Below, piece after piece: positions 61,995 to 64,000 of a stretch of DNA of 64,000 bases. The notes beneath the pieces are model-generated. The model was given only the letters and a program-made list of their open reading frames with translations. It was not told where the DNA came from and did not search any database. Made by a program: the position numbers and the translations under genes. Source of the stretch: Sinotaia quadrata (taxonomy: Eukaryota > Mollusca > Gastropoda > Architaenioglossa > Viviparidae); assembly GCA_028829895.1 (NCBI GenBank), contig CM054182.1, forward strand, positions 9,351,001 through 9,415,000, given 5' to 3'. Positions within the stretch are counted from its first letter, which is position 1. Every line of letters begins with the position of its first letter.

Positions 61995-62870
61995 ACACTA
62001 ATTAAGTACACGTACAAGACAAACATAATCACACTAATTAAATACACGTACAAGACAAACATAACCACACTAATTAAGTACACGTACAAGACAAACATAA
62101 TCACACTAATTAAATACGCGACAATACAAACATAATCACACTAATTAAGTACACGTACAAGACAAACATAATCACACTAATTAAGTACACGTACAAGACA
62201 AACATAATCACACTAATTAAGTACACGTACAAGACAAACATAATCACACTAATTAAATACACGTACAAGACAAACATAATCACACTAATTAAATACGCGA
62301 CAATACAAACATCGTCAGATTAATTAAATCTACGTTGAGGAAAAGTCACATCGTCACACGTACAGGACAAACATTGTCACACTAATTAAATACACCTAAA
62401 GGACAAACATCCTCACACTAATTAAGTACATGTTTAGGACAAACATCCTCACACTAATTAAATACACGTACAGGACAAACATCGTCACACTACAGTACTA
62501 ATGTTTTCACACTAAATAAGTACCCGTACGGTACAAACATCCTCACAGTAATTAAATACACGTACAGGACAAACATCGTCACACTACAGTACTAATGTTT
62601 TCACACTAAATAAGTACCCGTACGGTACAAACATCCTCACGGTAATTAAATACACGTACAGGACAAACATCGTCACACTAATTAAATACACGTACATGAC
62701 AAACATCGTCACACTAATTAAATGCACGTACATGACAAAAATCCTCACACTAATTAAATGCACTACACTACTACAGGACAAACATGATTACACGAACTAA
62801 ATACACGTACAGGACAAACATCATCACACTACAGTACTAATGTTTTCACACGTACAAACATCCTCATGTT
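61995..62870. repeat. 36-bp minisatellite, over 20 copies, with a higher-order block
   Basis: 'cacactaattaagtacac' plus 'gtacaagacaaacataat'. Left units are homogeneous; right units diverge, and a longer block including 'cagtactaatgttttcacac' is repeated at about 62491, 62586 and 62823. Confidence 0.95.
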
Positions 62871-62879
62871 AAATAAATA

Positions 62880-63638
62880 CCATTTCTTTGAAAACATCAT
62901 CATACTAGTTCGAAATAATATTAAGAGAATGAAACTGATGCCATTATTATTCTGGGAATAATTATTTTAGTAAAATTAAAAGGACAATAATACAAAGATG
63001 TCTGTTTAGATATACAATAGAATGGGAGAAAACGCATATATAATTTTTGATTAACTGTAACTAATTTTATTCTGAGTAACTGGTTAGATCTGGAACACGA
63101 ATTAACAGTGACATTAATTAAGGCAGCAGGGATGGGGGTATATTTTTATTGTGACAAGTTCACATCACTGAAAACGATTTTGTGAAACGTTAATTCACAC
63201 AGGCGACCTTTGAACTCCCGCAACCACTCACACATAACATCAAGCGCAGCTCCAAGTTATCTCCCCAAAGAAGCAATAATCTCCCATGAACATTCAACAC
63301 AGATGTTTGCAAACACGTTTCGTATTTCTCAACTTTGACTTTTAGCGGGATTTTCTTGCATTCAGACATCATGGGCGAGGGCTTTGGTTGCTATGGGAAG
63401 TCAGGGTTTTGGTTGCTAAGGGAAGCCGTGTCTAATTATTCTGAAACTGCGGAATGTTCCCACAAAGTCGTCTGCAAACACAGTCGTCTGGACAAAGTGA
63501 AACAGTAAGAATGGAGATTGATAGAGCTGAGTGAAAATGACTCAGAGACTAAGAAACGGAGAGTTGGTGGCGGGGGGAGGGGGGATTTGTTAAAAGCGTA
63601 AAGTTGTATATAGAAACATTTGTAAGGTTAGGTAACAT

Positions 63639-63682
<44 letters not shown>

Positions 63683-64000
63683 GTTTATGTGTGTGCATCA
63701 TATGTCTGTATGTGTTTATTCACGTGTGGTTGTGTGAGCGTAGATGTGTGGGTGAGTGGTTAGGTGGTTGTGATGTTGGTGGAGATGAATGTGGAAGCAA
63801 TAAAGCATAAAGAGTGAGGAAATTTGAAATTGGGAAAATAGAGGGTTGGGGAGGTGACGGAGATTGTGAGGGTAAAGAAAGAACTGAAGAAACAGAGAGA
63901 GCACAGTAAATAAAGAAAAAGTATGGTGGTGAAGGAACGGAAGGAGGAAAGTGAAACACCAAAAGGAAAAATAAGTGATGAAAGCGGATACAAGGCAAAA
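62880..64000. other. No recognisable gene; one short (GT)n array
   Basis: (GT)n at 63641-63675 and a purine-rich end (63820-64000). The open frames on the complement there are compositional. Confidence 0.6.

Overview
The window is animal nuclear DNA, most likely from a mollusc or another lophotrochozoan. It carries one large intron-rich gene on the + strand, GT-AG introns, no operon-like packing, and an extreme density of microsatellites and minisatellites. The species cannot be fixed from the sequence.

Positions 1-37 kb hold a complete chitin synthase gene. I reconstructed 21 coding exons (ATG at 1493, TGA at 36644-36646). All intron phases agree, and the summed coding length is 5265 nt, giving 1754 residues. 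The order is a short acidic N-terminus, an N-terminal membrane block (exons 3-6), the cytoplasmic family-2 glycosyltransferase domain (exons 7-13, with DGD, GEDRW and QRRRW), a second membrane block (exons 14-16, with WGTRE), a predicted coiled coil (exon 17), two last membrane segments (exons 19-20) and a long charged cytoplasmic tail (exons 20-21). An in-frame stop 9 nt upstream fixes the start, so this transcript form has no N-terminal myosin head of the kind fused to some bivalve chitin synthases. Exons are free of repeats; almost every intron contains one or more tandem arrays, and several of these touch splice sites.

The most striking array is at the end of exon 11. A 38-bp unit made of the last 20 coding bases plus the first 18 intron bases is repeated so that about 23 consecutive 5' splice sites lie in a row (19655-20520). 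Only the first gives the correct reading frame.

Intron 17 contains, antisense to the host gene, a degenerate two-exon copy of a multicopy protein family that I recognise only as uncharacterised and probably mobile. Just upstream of its ATG are a TATA box and a heat-shock-element array in which 14 of 16 consecutive pentamers fit the alternating nGAAn/nTTCn rule. A second, more decayed member lies at 49.7-50.9 kb, also on the minus strand, and lacks that promoter.

Positions 37-64 kb are downstream, non-coding and repeat-dominated: many minisatellites (14-103 bp units), recurrent (TCTA)n and (GT)n(GA)n arrays, dispersed repeat copies and one hAT-like MITE candidate. I find no other convincing protein-coding gene and no RNA gene.
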